A stretch of DNA of 58,186 nucleotides from contig MVBO01000094.1 in NCBI GenBank assembly GCA_002261195.1, forward strand, positions 1 through 58,186, given 5' to 3'. Under the pieces are notes generated by a model. It did not search any database. It was not told the origin of the DNA and was given only the letters and a program-made list of their open reading frames with translations. Both the position numbers and the translations under genes were made by a program. Shown in pieces: positions 10,417-19,720 of the stretch; position 1 is the stretch's first letter; every line of letters starts with the position of its first letter. The stretch comes from Bifiguratus adelaidae. Lineage: Eukaryota > Mucoromycota > Endogonomycetes > Endogonales.

Positions 10417-11385
10417 CTACATGTTGACAAAATCGTTCTTGATTGCGCTGGTATAACGCGTCGAGAAGCGCTTGGCTCCTTCAACGGGGAAGATAATGAA
10501 CCCATGAGGGTAACCCGGATAGCCATCCAATTCCACCGTTACACCTAGTCGCTCCAGCTCTTGTGCGTAAACGATTGCTTCGTCGCGCAAGGGATCCAAA
10601 CCGGCCACAGCGATGTAATGAGGCGGGAGTGCACTTAGGTTGGGATGCAACAACGGCGACACGTACTTGTGGGATTTCTGGTGCTCCGGGGTGATAAGAT
10701 TTGCAAGGTAGAATCGGACCGCCTTCGCGTCAATGAATTCTGCATTCGCGTTGGTCTGCATCGAGGTCAAACGAGACTTGAGGTGTTCCGGATACGCATC
10801 TTCATCGCACGTAGACGGGATCACGGAAGCCACAAACTTGATTTGATGTCTACCCGAGTCCACATCCATCAGAGCAACCACCAATGCCAAGTGACCTCCG
10901 CCACTCATTCCCGTCACCGCCGTCTTGTTCACGTCCACCTTCAATTCATCTGCGTGAGCCAAAACCCATTGTAATCCGTCATAACAATCCTGCATGGGGA
11001 TCGGAAATTTGTGCTCCGGGGCCAAGCGATAATCGACCGCCACCACCACAGCGTCGCATACCGTGCACAATTGTCGCTGAAATTCAGCCTCAGAGTCCAA
11101 ATTCCCCAAGATCCAACCCCCACCGTGAAAATACATGCACAAGGGATATCGTTCGCGACCCGTGTCTGGGGTGAAGATACGAAGCTTTATGGATCCTCCT
11201 TGAATGTCAATCTCCACGTCGCGAACCGTCAATGCAGTGAACTTGGAAGGCGGAGCCGACTGTTGCATGGCTGCCATCATTTCTCGCATTCGTGGTATAT
11301 CTTGAATGGTTGATCCAAACTTCGGCAAACTTGCGATTTGAGGTCTTATCGCTTCATAGTCTGCTGCCAACTGTTCCCAATCCAT
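10417..11385 (-). CDS. HSL/GDSAG-type alpha/beta hydrolase (esterase/lipase)
   Basis: A single exon encodes 322 residues, the normal size for this family. The upstream in-frame leader (to 11430) would add a short hydrophobic stretch but has no better start, so I chose the ATG of MDWEQLAADYEAIRP. The hormone-sensitive-lipase fold marks are all present: oxyanion-hole HGGGW, YRLAPEHKFPIPMQD, nucleophile elbow GMSGG with its Ser, then Asp in AGLDPLRDEA and His in GYPGYPHGF. These enzymes hydrolyse short- to medium-chain acyl esters; the substrate is not predictable. No signal peptide, so probably cytosolic. It is intronless among intron-rich neighbours, and a decayed tandem copy follows directly downstream. 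Divergent from the SYLF gene, whose start is 140 bp away. Confidence 0.9.
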   Translation of the reverse strand: MDWEQLAADYEAIRPQIASLPKFGSTIQDIPRMREMMAAMQQSAPPSKFTALTVRDVEIDIQGGSIKLRIFTPDTGRERYPLCMYFHGGGWILGNLDSEAEFQRQLCTVCDAVVVAVDYRLAPEHKFPIPMQDCYDGLQWVLAHADELKVDVNKTAVTGMSGGGHLALVVALMDVDSGRHQIKFVASVIPSTCDEDAYPEHLKSRLTSMQTNANAEFIDAKAVRFYLANLITPEHQKSHKYVSPLLHPNLSALPPHYIAVAGLDPLRDEAIVYAQELERLGVTVELDGYPGYPHGFIIFPVEGAKRFSTRYTSAIKNDFVNM

Positions 11386-11525
11386 GTTGATACAGCAACC
11401 TCTTACAACGCAGCCAAATATATACTTCACCGCTTCCGACCTTTTCCATTCCGGCGGTCAATTTCCACTGGCGTGACCGTTTCTCGGCCGCACTTCCTTC
11501 CTTTCCATTTTAATTGTTCCGAAGC

Positions 11526-13211
11526 ATGGTGGGCCTGGGCAAGAACAGCCTCCAGGGTGAGTGGGCGTAGTGCAACAGCGGGAAGCGTTCAGACACTAAA
11601 CAACTTGCGCTATAGAGGACATTCAAAAGGCTCTCGACATTCTCGCCGCATTCACAGGCAAGTCCAATTTCGAACGGCTTGGCATTGGCGAACTCGTAAT
11701 GACAACGCTCGTGGATAGACCCAAAGAAAGCCAAGGATGTGAATGCATTGATTCCAAAGTCTATTCTTCGGAAAGCTCATGGAATCGCATTTCTGCGTAT
11801 TTACAAGGGCGGTTTTGTGGTGTCTGGCAAGACTGGAACGGGAATTATCATCGCACGGTAGGTAGGCGCTCAGCTATGGGCAAAGGCAGGATAATTACAT
11901 CGCTTGTTGGCTGTTCAGAATGAACAAGCCGACGTCTGTAATTATCCGGTGAACGAGGACAAATGTCAACTCACCCTTTTCTTTGTGTTACCTTCCCTAA
12001 AGATTACCTGATGGATGTAAGTCTACCCTGCAGGACATGTCTATTTGATTTTCTGGGGTATTGACTCTTTGATTCTATAGCATGGTCAGCACCGTCAGCA
12101 ATTGCAACGACAGCTATCGGATTAGGGCATCAAGCTGGGGGCCAGATGATAGAGTCAATCATTATCATGAACTATAGAGCGGCGGTCAAAGCGTTCCTAG
12201 ACGGCGGTCAATTACAGTTGGGTGTCAATGCTTCCCTGGCTGTCGGTCCATATGGTATGCTTGGGGTGCTGACTTTTACCCTCGAATATTGTTTTAAAGT
12301 TGATGTAAACGCCTAGGCCGGGCCGGTGAAGTAGCTGCGTCAGCTTCTAACGTGCGGCATATTGCGGCCACCTATGCTTATAGGTAAGCAATCGCGTGCA
12401 AATAACGACAACGCAGACGCTGAAGGCTTCTCGCAGTCTCTCAAAGGGGCTCTATTTGGGTTACTCTTTTGAAGGAACGAGAATCTCTGAAAGACACACG
12501 ACGAACAACAACTTTTACGGCACCACGGCGAGCGCGCGTGACATTTTGAGTGGCCAAATTGCAAAGCCATGGCAGGCACAGCCGTTGTATGATGCCCTGG
12601 CCCGCTTGGGAGCCAGTGTACCCATCACAGATGTTGCAAGCGACAACAGTTCTCTTTCCTCTGGCCCTGAGCCTCCAGATTATCCTTCCGGCGATATCGC
12701 TACAGGAGCGGCAGCGACAGGAAGTACGACAGCTAATGGCTACCCGCAGGACGTTAAGAGAAAGCCCACGTTTATGGACAATAAGCCTTCGCGTTTTCAA
12801 CCGGCCGGTGGCGTTGGCAAGATTGATGTGACGCAGCCGTACACACCTTACACGTCATCCAAGCCTGGGACTGTTGCCAGTCCAACCAGTTATACCGCTC
12901 CAACTACAACCAAGGGGCCACGGACCTCCATGTCGTACCGGCAGCCGCCTCCGCCTCCGCCTTATTCTGCAGCGCGCAAGCCCACCAGCTACGTCGTTGC
13001 CCTCTATGATTTTGACGGCGTTGAAGCTGGCGATTTGAGCTTCAAGACTGGCGATCGTATCGCCGTGGTTGAACGTACCGAAGACGAGAATGGGTGGTGG
13101 AAAGGCAAAATCGGAGCCAGGGAAGGACAGGTAAGCTTGACATAACTGATGGTCTTTTGTGGTGCTGATGAACCTTTTCAGTTCCCCGGCAATTACGTTC
13201 AATTGGAATAA
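11526..13211 (+). CDS. YSC84: SYLF-domain plus SH3-domain actin/lipid-binding protein (Ysc84/Lsb3 family)
   Basis: Eight exons: 11526-11556, 11616-11657, 11719-11857, 12003-12016, 12081-12254, 12317-12383, 12437-13130, 13182-13211. The SYLF (DUF500) domain opens with EDIQKALDILAAFTDPKKA and includes IPKSILRKAHGIAFLRIYKG, SGKTGTGIIIARLPDGSWSA, FLDGGQLQLGVNASLAVGP and YSLSKGLYLGYSFEGT. After it come a proline- and serine-rich linker and a C-terminal SH3 domain (ALYDFDGVEAGDLSF, WWKGKIG, FPGNYVQLE). Yeast and human (SH3YL1) relatives bind phosphoinositides and actin patches during endocytosis. The second intron has a GC donor (GCAAGT...ATAG), and exon 4 is only 14 nt. Every junction keeps phase and the expected protein. 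Confidence 0.93.
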
Positions 13212-13856
13212 CCAGGCTGTAGCTTATATTACATGCATGTATAATAGTGATATTAACATACCTGCAATTGTCAACGTTCTGTTGTCCTATATTTATTCCA
13301 GGAACGAACAACACGTGTATGGAAATTTTGCCAAGACCGGCAATGATGTCATTGTTTTAATGTGTTTGCGCTTAACTCTTGTTACTGAAGGAAGCCACCT
13401 TGTAGATCCATTGGTACGTGATGTACCATGAAAAAGGAAAGGTAACATTCTAGAGGACGGATAGTACCAAAGGAACAATATAGGATTGGTCAATGTGGAT
13501 AATATAGCCCAATGTTGGATTGAAGGAACACAAAGTGTAGCAACAAGTCACAAGTCGTCAAGGTAGCATAGGCGCTTCCCCTTAAGGCCACTACCTTGCT
13601 TGGTCCACCATCCTACCCGTAATACTCGTCCCATGTGTGCGAAAGGACAACAATGACGCCTATCGTTGCATCCCAATTTTGGAACTCCTTTTTCTGAATC
13701 TATCGCGTATTTTACGCTGTCTCTTTTTCTCTCTGTTTCCACCGCGCCATCCTTACTTCTTGTCTTTGCTGCTTTCTTATCTGCACTGTAGAAATAGAAG
13801 CTATCTTACACGTTCAGGGATATCGCACGCTTGTTCGTACTTGATCACTCTTGAAA
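13212..13856. other. Intergenic, no gene seen
   Basis: This 645-bp stretch between the SYLF gene and the GDP-mannose transporter holds no convincing coding frame. A pyrimidine-rich tract (about 13690-13790) precedes the transporter start and is probably its promoter and 5' UTR. Confidence 0.5.
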
Positions 13857-15073
13857 ATGTCCGATGGCAAGGGTGATTACAAGGTGGTGGTACATCAAGA
13901 TGATGACCACCACGATGACGCACCTTCCTCCTCATCAACTTCCCACGTATCCACAAAACCGCAAGGTTTCACACTCTCTCCTGCAGCTCGAGCAGCGCTA
14001 CCTATCGCGAGTTACTGTGGGGCTAGTATTCTGATGACCGTGACCAACAAATATGTGCTCAGTGGATATGACTTTAACCTCAACTTTTTGCTTTTGGCCA
14101 TTCAGGCAAGTACAACGTGGTTCCGAATCAATTTGACTTGGGTTTTCGCGACTAATGCGTCTTGCAGTCGATAACTACTGTTGCCCTCCTCGCTACCTTC
14201 AAGTTTTTGAATCTCATTCAATATCGCGACTTTGACATGACTGAAGCCAAGAAATGGTTTCCCATTGCCGCATTCCTTGTCGCCATGATCTATACCGGAT
14301 CAAAGGCACTTCAATACATGCGCATCCCCATCTACACCATCTTCAAGAACCTTACAATCATTCTTATCGCTTACGGTGAGGTTATTTGGTTTGGCGGAAG
14401 CGTAACCGGAATGATGCTTGCGTCCTTTATCCTCATGGTCCTGTCCTCGATCATCGCCGGCTGGTCAGATATCTCGGAAGCTCTTAGCTCCACCATCGAC
14501 CCTTCCCTTTCCGGAACTACTCTTCTTGGATACTTCTGGATGGCCATCAACTGCTTCTCCACGGCCGCCTACGTCTTGTACATGCGCAAGCGTATCAAGC
14601 TCACAAACTTCAAGGATTTCGATACCGTCTTTTACAACAACCTGCTGTCCATTCCGCTTCTCATCGTTCTCACTATTCTATTTGAGGATTGGTCAGCTAG
14701 CAACCTGCAACGCAACTTCCCCGAGAGCTATCGTACCTCGCTTATTGTTGCGATGATCTTCTCTGGTGCTTCCGCTTTCGGCATCAGCTACACTAGCGCA
14801 TGGTGCGTGCGTACCACGAGCTCAACCACCTACTCCATGGTGGGAGCACTCAACAAGCTTCCTATTGCCGCCAGTGGCATGATCTTCTTTGGTGATCCGG
14901 TCACGTTCGGCGGTGTGACAGCTATCTTGGTCGGTTTTGTCGCCGGTCTCGTCTATTCCTATGCAAAGACCATTCAAGGCAAGGCCAACGCCGCCAAGAA
15001 CAACAACATGATTCCCATGTCAAGCTCCAGCCAAAGCGCCGTAGATGCCAACAAGGCCAATGAGAAACTCTAG
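13857..15073 (+). CDS. VRG4: Golgi GDP-mannose transporter
   Basis: Two exons (13857-14105, 14168-15073) give 384 residues with about ten hydrophobic segments. It exchanges GDP-mannose for GMP across the Golgi membrane and feeds mannosylation of glycoproteins and sphingolipids. Nucleotide-sugar marks are the loop motif FYNNLL (exon 2) and GALNK, the GDP-mannose-binding signature. LTNK-like [11 protein letters not shown] lies in helix 1, and the N-terminus is a His/Asp-rich cytosolic tail. The C-terminus is a short cytosolic tail. The intron has a GC donor (CAG|GCAAGT) and CAG acceptor; joining it restores the conserved LAIQS-TTVA helix, which supports the noncanonical donor. The ATG has the AAAATGTC context. 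Confidence 0.95.
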
Positions 15074-15426
15074 TTTAGAAGGCATGTCATAGTTGTCGGT
15101 TCTCCACATTTCTCTATTGTTCAATTGCACTCTTCTTTTCTGTTCCTTTCGGCTCTTCAATAGATTCACACATTGACTCTTCAAATAGCGCGGGCATTTT
15201 TGCTCCATCGTCCTTTGCCTTTTTGAGCTATGCTCAGCCATATAGATCGGAAAGGAGTCCGCGACTGTATTACTCTTACCAGGGCATTGCCTGTCGCTCT
15301 TTACTCTACTTTCTCTTTTCCTAGGGCCTCGCTCACGTGAGAAGGCATATACATGGTACCCACCACCACCAACCTACTCCATTTCAAGGGCCTCATTAAA
15401 ATCGGAGACGAGGCGCAGCCTGCATA

Positions 15427-16028
15427 ATGACCTCCTGGGTCGAAGCGATACACCAAGGTTTACGCATCCAGTACCTCTTCTGCTTAGGTCCGGGTAGCGG
15501 CATCCATGTGGTTGAAGAAGCGCCGGCTGATTCAGCCTTGTTGTACATGTGCGCATGTGGAAGATCTGTACATGACCAAAATTCCCCGAGCTGGCATCTC
15601 GGGAACGGGGCATCATAAGCATCACCTCGTTGTTGGTGGACAAGGCATTCAAACGACGTGGGTATGCTTCGGTGATTGTCAAGTGGATCCAGGAGGAGGT
15701 GATTCACTTGAGTGCTAGTCAAGGCGACCAAGGACAACCGGCGTGGAAAGAGGGATGGAAGGCGCAAGTGTTTACGGCATCCATCATGCTGGCTAACTCG
15801 TCCAGTGCCGCCGTATTTACCAATCTAGGATGCAAAGAGTATCAACGCATTCACAACTATTTCGCCAATCATCATCCTGGACTAGAGGTATCGGAGCATT
15901 GGTGTATATTCCTGAAGAAGGATGTGACAGACGAGGAGAGAGCACGGGTCTCAACATATAATGTGATGTACAATAGATACCATATCAAGCGACACCTAGA
16001 GTTCACCTCGTACAGTCTCTTCCGGTGA
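15427..16028 (+). pseudogene. GNAT-family acetyltransferase, frame interrupted
   Basis: The 3' part (about 15600-16028) reads GIISITSLLVDKAFKRRGYA followed by about 110 residues. This is the beta4-turn-alpha3 acetyl-CoA site (R/Q-x-x-G-x-A form) and C-terminal half of a GNAT fold, including ANSSSAAVFTNLGC as the usual late helix. Upstream, the most natural protein continues as VEDLYMTKIP in a second frame (about 15553-15582) and as CLGPGSGIHVVEEAPADSA in a third (from about 15481). The first junction falls at a CCCC run. Either two small indels broke the gene, or the assembly has homopolymer errors, or I am missing short introns. The start is tentative. Its last 33 bp overlap the cyclophilin coding end on the other strand. 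Confidence 0.5.
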
Positions 16029-16799
16029 CATCTCAATTTCGCCAGACTTGGTGATGACAATGTCCAACACAGGCTTGTCGCCAGGCTTCTCTCTGATGGA
16101 TGCATGCATCAGTACACTGGGTTAATCATTTCACTATACTTACGTTTCCCAGTTTTCAATTCGTCGCACAACGTCCATGCCCTTGGTCACTTGTCCAAAC
16201 ACGACGTGCTTACCATCGAGCCATGGAGTGCTCTTGGCAGTAACGATGAAGAACTGAGATCCATTGGTATCTTTGCCGGCATTGGCCATGGACAAAAGTC
16301 CAGGGGCAGTGTGACGAAGCTTGAAGTTTTCATCCTCGAAACGATCGCCTACCCAAGGTCAATAAGTCTTTGGCACAGTGCTTCAGATCGATGACGTACC
16401 ATAAATGCTTTTGCCTCCACGGCCATTGCCTTCGGTAAAGTCACCGCCTTGGATCATGAAATCCTGATCCAATCGTTAGATACACGATACGGAGCTGCAT
16501 CACTTTCGTACCTTGATGACACGGTGAAACTTGCTACCTTCGTAGCCGAACCCATATTCACCTGTAGCCAACCCTCTAAAGTTCTCTACCGTCTTGGGAA
16601 CAGTCTACGAGAAGCCATCAGCTTCAGTTTGGGCAGTACCCCATCTATCTCGCGTTACCTTGCCAAACAAGCCGAATTCAATTCGACCAAGTGGCTCATC
16701 GCCAGCACTGATGTCAAAGTAGACCGTGTTGGTGATGATAGGTCCACGACCAGCGTAGACGCCGATAACAAGCAACAACAAGAGGATAAGAGAACGCAT
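15996..16799 (-). CDS. Secretory-pathway cyclophilin (cyclophilin B/Cpr5 type peptidyl-prolyl isomerase)
   Basis: Five exons (16659-16799, 16512-16604, 16400-16463, 16144-16348, 15996-16092) give 199 residues. Residues 1-17 ([17 protein letters not shown]) form a clear signal peptide. The cyclophilin core follows: [35 protein letters not shown], catalytic [46 protein letters not shown]. Catalytic Arg, Phe, Gln and the cyclosporin-contact Trp are present. It should assist folding of secretory proteins in the ER or beyond. The C-terminus ends VRGEL, so no HDEL/KDEL retention signal is encoded, unlike many ER cyclophilins. Its stop lies inside the antisense acetyltransferase frame. Confidence 0.95.
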
Positions 16800-16952
16800 G
16801 AGGAGTCGGGAGACCACGGTGAACCAAAATTGGGAATAAGCTGCGCAGAGAGGTTTAGGTGGTTAGAGTGATGGATTGGCAAGACATAGAGGCTGGTCTG
16901 GTCGCAAGTGATGTGTTCTTTACAAGCTATATGCTACAATCCAAGTCTATCT

Positions 16953-18832
16953 CTAATAAACTTGCCGTCGAGGCGGGAATGTAAAGGCTTTGGCCTTGTA
17001 GGTCTTGGGAAGCAAGTAACTGTACTGACAAGTAGTCAATGAGGATGGAGGATACTGAAGAGGTCCGACGTCTTTGACGTTGGCGTAAAGAGGAGCTCGT
17101 GTGGGTGAGAATCGGCGTTTTGGGCGAGGTGAGAGAAGAAAGGAAAGCTGTGGCTCCGAGGAAAGGGCCACGTCCACGGTACAAATGACCAGACGATTGA
17201 GAATGACAATGAGCTGTGTGCTTGCAGTAGCATCCAGCGCCGCAAGTTTGGTCACTTTTAGTGCCATCGTGTCCTTGGGATTGATAGATCCTGACGGCGG
17301 AGAAACGTCGACCACACGTTCATCGTACAACACATCATATTGTACTGCTTCCTGGGGATGATTGTTGTTGATATGAAGCGTCGTAGAGGCATAGTGTTTG
17401 GCACTCAATGAAAGTTGGCGAGGGGTAACTGTTGCATAGGAGAAATCGCCTTCCGTGATGGAGGCTTTGATGCGTTGCATCATGTTCTCGTACCTTGCTT
17501 GTCGTGATGAAGCAGTGTTTGCCGTTCGCCTCCTCGGTGGAGAAGTCTCTGGCCCTTCGCTGTCGGATTTTTTCAGGGTACGCAATTGCAGCCTTGTTCG
17601 CTCGCTCGTAGACCGTTGTCGGTTAATTGGTGAGCTAGGAGACCACTCTGCCTCTGGTGATGATTCGGCTGTTCGAGTAGGAGTATAGAATGGATTTGAA
17701 CGAGACGGATGCCTTGATTCTCCACTCGGTGGTGTATTTCTTGCATTTTGCGCCTGAAGCGCAAAAGGAGTGAATTGAACTGGGCGTCGATGATTTGTAA
17801 TGGCTGGTGAAGTTGTTGGATTCGCTCGAATTTCGAACAGTGTGCGCGGTTTGCTTATGGGACTGGTTAGAAAATCGGCTGTTGCTACGCTGGGACTCGA
17901 AGGTTTTAGGGCCGATTGACGAACGCGGGGTGAATTTGATTGGGATGCGATGGGTGTACTGGTGATAACCTGAAGAAACCTGTGAGCATCTACAAGCAGG
18001 AATAATGACGCATCTGCCTTACCATTTGTTGTCGGGTCCTTGAAGATGTAGTGTCCCGATGGACGTCAAGGAACGACATGTGACCAGAATATGTTGGAGG
18101 AGTGGTCAATTCCTCAAAGATGGAGTCCAGGATAGGATTGCTGGGAGGCTTCTCATCCAGCAGGCTCATCGTATCCAGTCCGGCAAGCACGCTTTCGTCA
18201 CCTTGTTCGATACTCGTTTCGGTTCGGCGCCATGAAAGACTCTCGCGTGGCTTAGAATGGCTAGACGATACGCCGATGTTGCGAGGTACCTGGCTATTCT
18301 CTCGTGCCATGAGAGGGTCTGAATGTGCCTTTCCAATGAGGGATAAACGTTGTGGGAAAGTAGAAGGGGTTGTGAAGTCTTCAAAGATGGAATCCATGAC
18401 GGCATTTGAGGTACGATATGGCTTATCGCCGAAGAGCCTCTCAGGCGTGTCAATAGAAGTGTTGGCAGTGTCCGGATGGTGGGCCGATGAGCTGGTGAAA
18501 GGATTTGATAGGTTGGTCCTTGGTGTGTCCAGGGGTGAGGCGGTTCGCCATGAAGGCCGTCTACCTCGCGCTGTACTGTTATTCTTGTCGTTGGGTCCGA
18601 ATCGGGGAGAGTTTTCAAGTCGTGCGTCAGACTGCAAGTCCTTGTCCTGATTAGCGTGAAACATTCTGTGGCGGCTAGAGTACCGATGGCTGAGTGGTGA
18701 GCTGTTTGATGAGGTATTCGAACGGGTTGCTGCTGAGGACGAAAAACCCGAGTCCCTACCTTTCTCGATAACAGATCCTGTTGCACTGCTATAATGGCTG
18801 GTTCGATCGCTTAAACGTAGCCCTTGATCCAT
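16953..18832 (-). CDS. Disordered Ser-rich protein with paired DSIFEE motifs and a C-terminal MSP/ASH-like strand domain
   Basis: Two exons (18023-18832, 16953-17969) give 608 residues. The first 270 and the middle are Ser/Thr/Pro/Arg-rich and probably disordered. Two copies of one motif stand out: AVMDSIFEDFTTPSTF and PILDSIFEELTTPPTY, about 85 residues apart. Near the C-terminus, SLSAKHYASTTLHINNNHP, YDVLYDERVVDVSPPSGSI and MALKVTKLAALDATASTQLI have the spacing of a beta-sandwich of the MSP/ASH (immunoglobulin-like) kind seen in centrosomal and ciliary proteins. Many SP/TP sites suggest cell-cycle kinase control. A spindle-pole or cytoskeletal role is inference only. The upstream frame is open to 18901 but has no ATG, so the start is at MDQGLRL. 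Confidence 0.7.
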
Positions 18833-19718
18833 GTGTCGCGCTTCGTAAGCAAAAGTGATGCTGAAGGGGTGTACGGCACTCCAAACGGTTGAACAGCACA
18901 CGCTCTTTGCCTCTCAATTTTGACTAGCGCTCAGTCAAAAGCTATATTTGCGAGTATTCAAGGGGGTTTGCAAGGAGTCACTGATTCTCGCTGGATGCTC
19001 TGAAAGTATGAGACGATGAAGGAGCAAAAGCAAGAGGAGAAAGAGATGACAGCCAAAGGATGAGAGAGTGCGACAAAAAGCAAAATGATCCTTTTATGGG
19101 CACGTTTCTCTTGTTTTTCTTTGCCTTTTTGAGCCAAAGCCTTTTTATATTTCCTCTGCACGCTCGAAGCGTCACTTGCTGTGCGACATGGGTGTCGTTG
19201 TATCGTGTTGTGTCTCTGCAAGCATGGCAGTAAAGGCATGTATGGCTAAAAGTGAGCGTCAAGGGAACCATCGCCACAAATAGCACAATTGTGGCGCGGA
19301 GGCACAAATTCTTTATCGGCACATTGACTTGCATGGCATGATAAGCCGAGGAGACGGTCCTGTTAGTGACCAGCGGGTAGGAAAAGGAGCATGTGACAGG
19401 AAAGGAACTGAGCGGATTCAAGCTCTGATCTAGCACACTGTCGATGCTTTGATCTTGGACATATTAAACTCACAAGTACCCCAAAACATGGCAATATCGT
19501 ACAAGACATTGAATGCATATCACTTTGACAACATGCACGAATCAGGAAAATCCTCCGTCTTTCCTTTCCTCCATCTTCATTTTGCAGTCCATTGTATATT
19601 CTCCGCACTCCGCGTGTACCCAGTTGAAAGGAGAACCGCGCTCTGCACTGCGCACGTAAATTGTCCACAGTTATTGGCTTGTCTTGCAAGCAAGTCAAGT
19701 CCCATCTCATCTCATCTC
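18833..19718. other. Divergent intergenic region upstream of trehalase
   Basis: No gene is supported in these 886 bp. AGGGG/CCCCT-type stress-response-like pentamers occur, for example near 18863 and 18960, both nearer the disordered-protein gene than trehalase. A minus-strand open frame (18978-19436) encodes a Cys/Ser-rich sequence without family marks and is probably spurious. Confidence 0.45.
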
Positions 19719-19720
19719 AT
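19706..19720 (+). repeat. CTCAT pentamer x3 directly before the trehalase start
   Basis: Three perfect CTCAT units end in the AT of the start codon; a preceding CCAT extends the pattern. It lies in the presumed 5' UTR and may be no more than a slippage-prone microsatellite. Confidence 0.7.

Noticed and set aside
18978-19436. A 152-codon minus-strand frame upstream of trehalase
   Set aside because: Composition is Ser/Cys/Arg-rich without motifs, it overlaps several other random frames, and no splice or start support exists.
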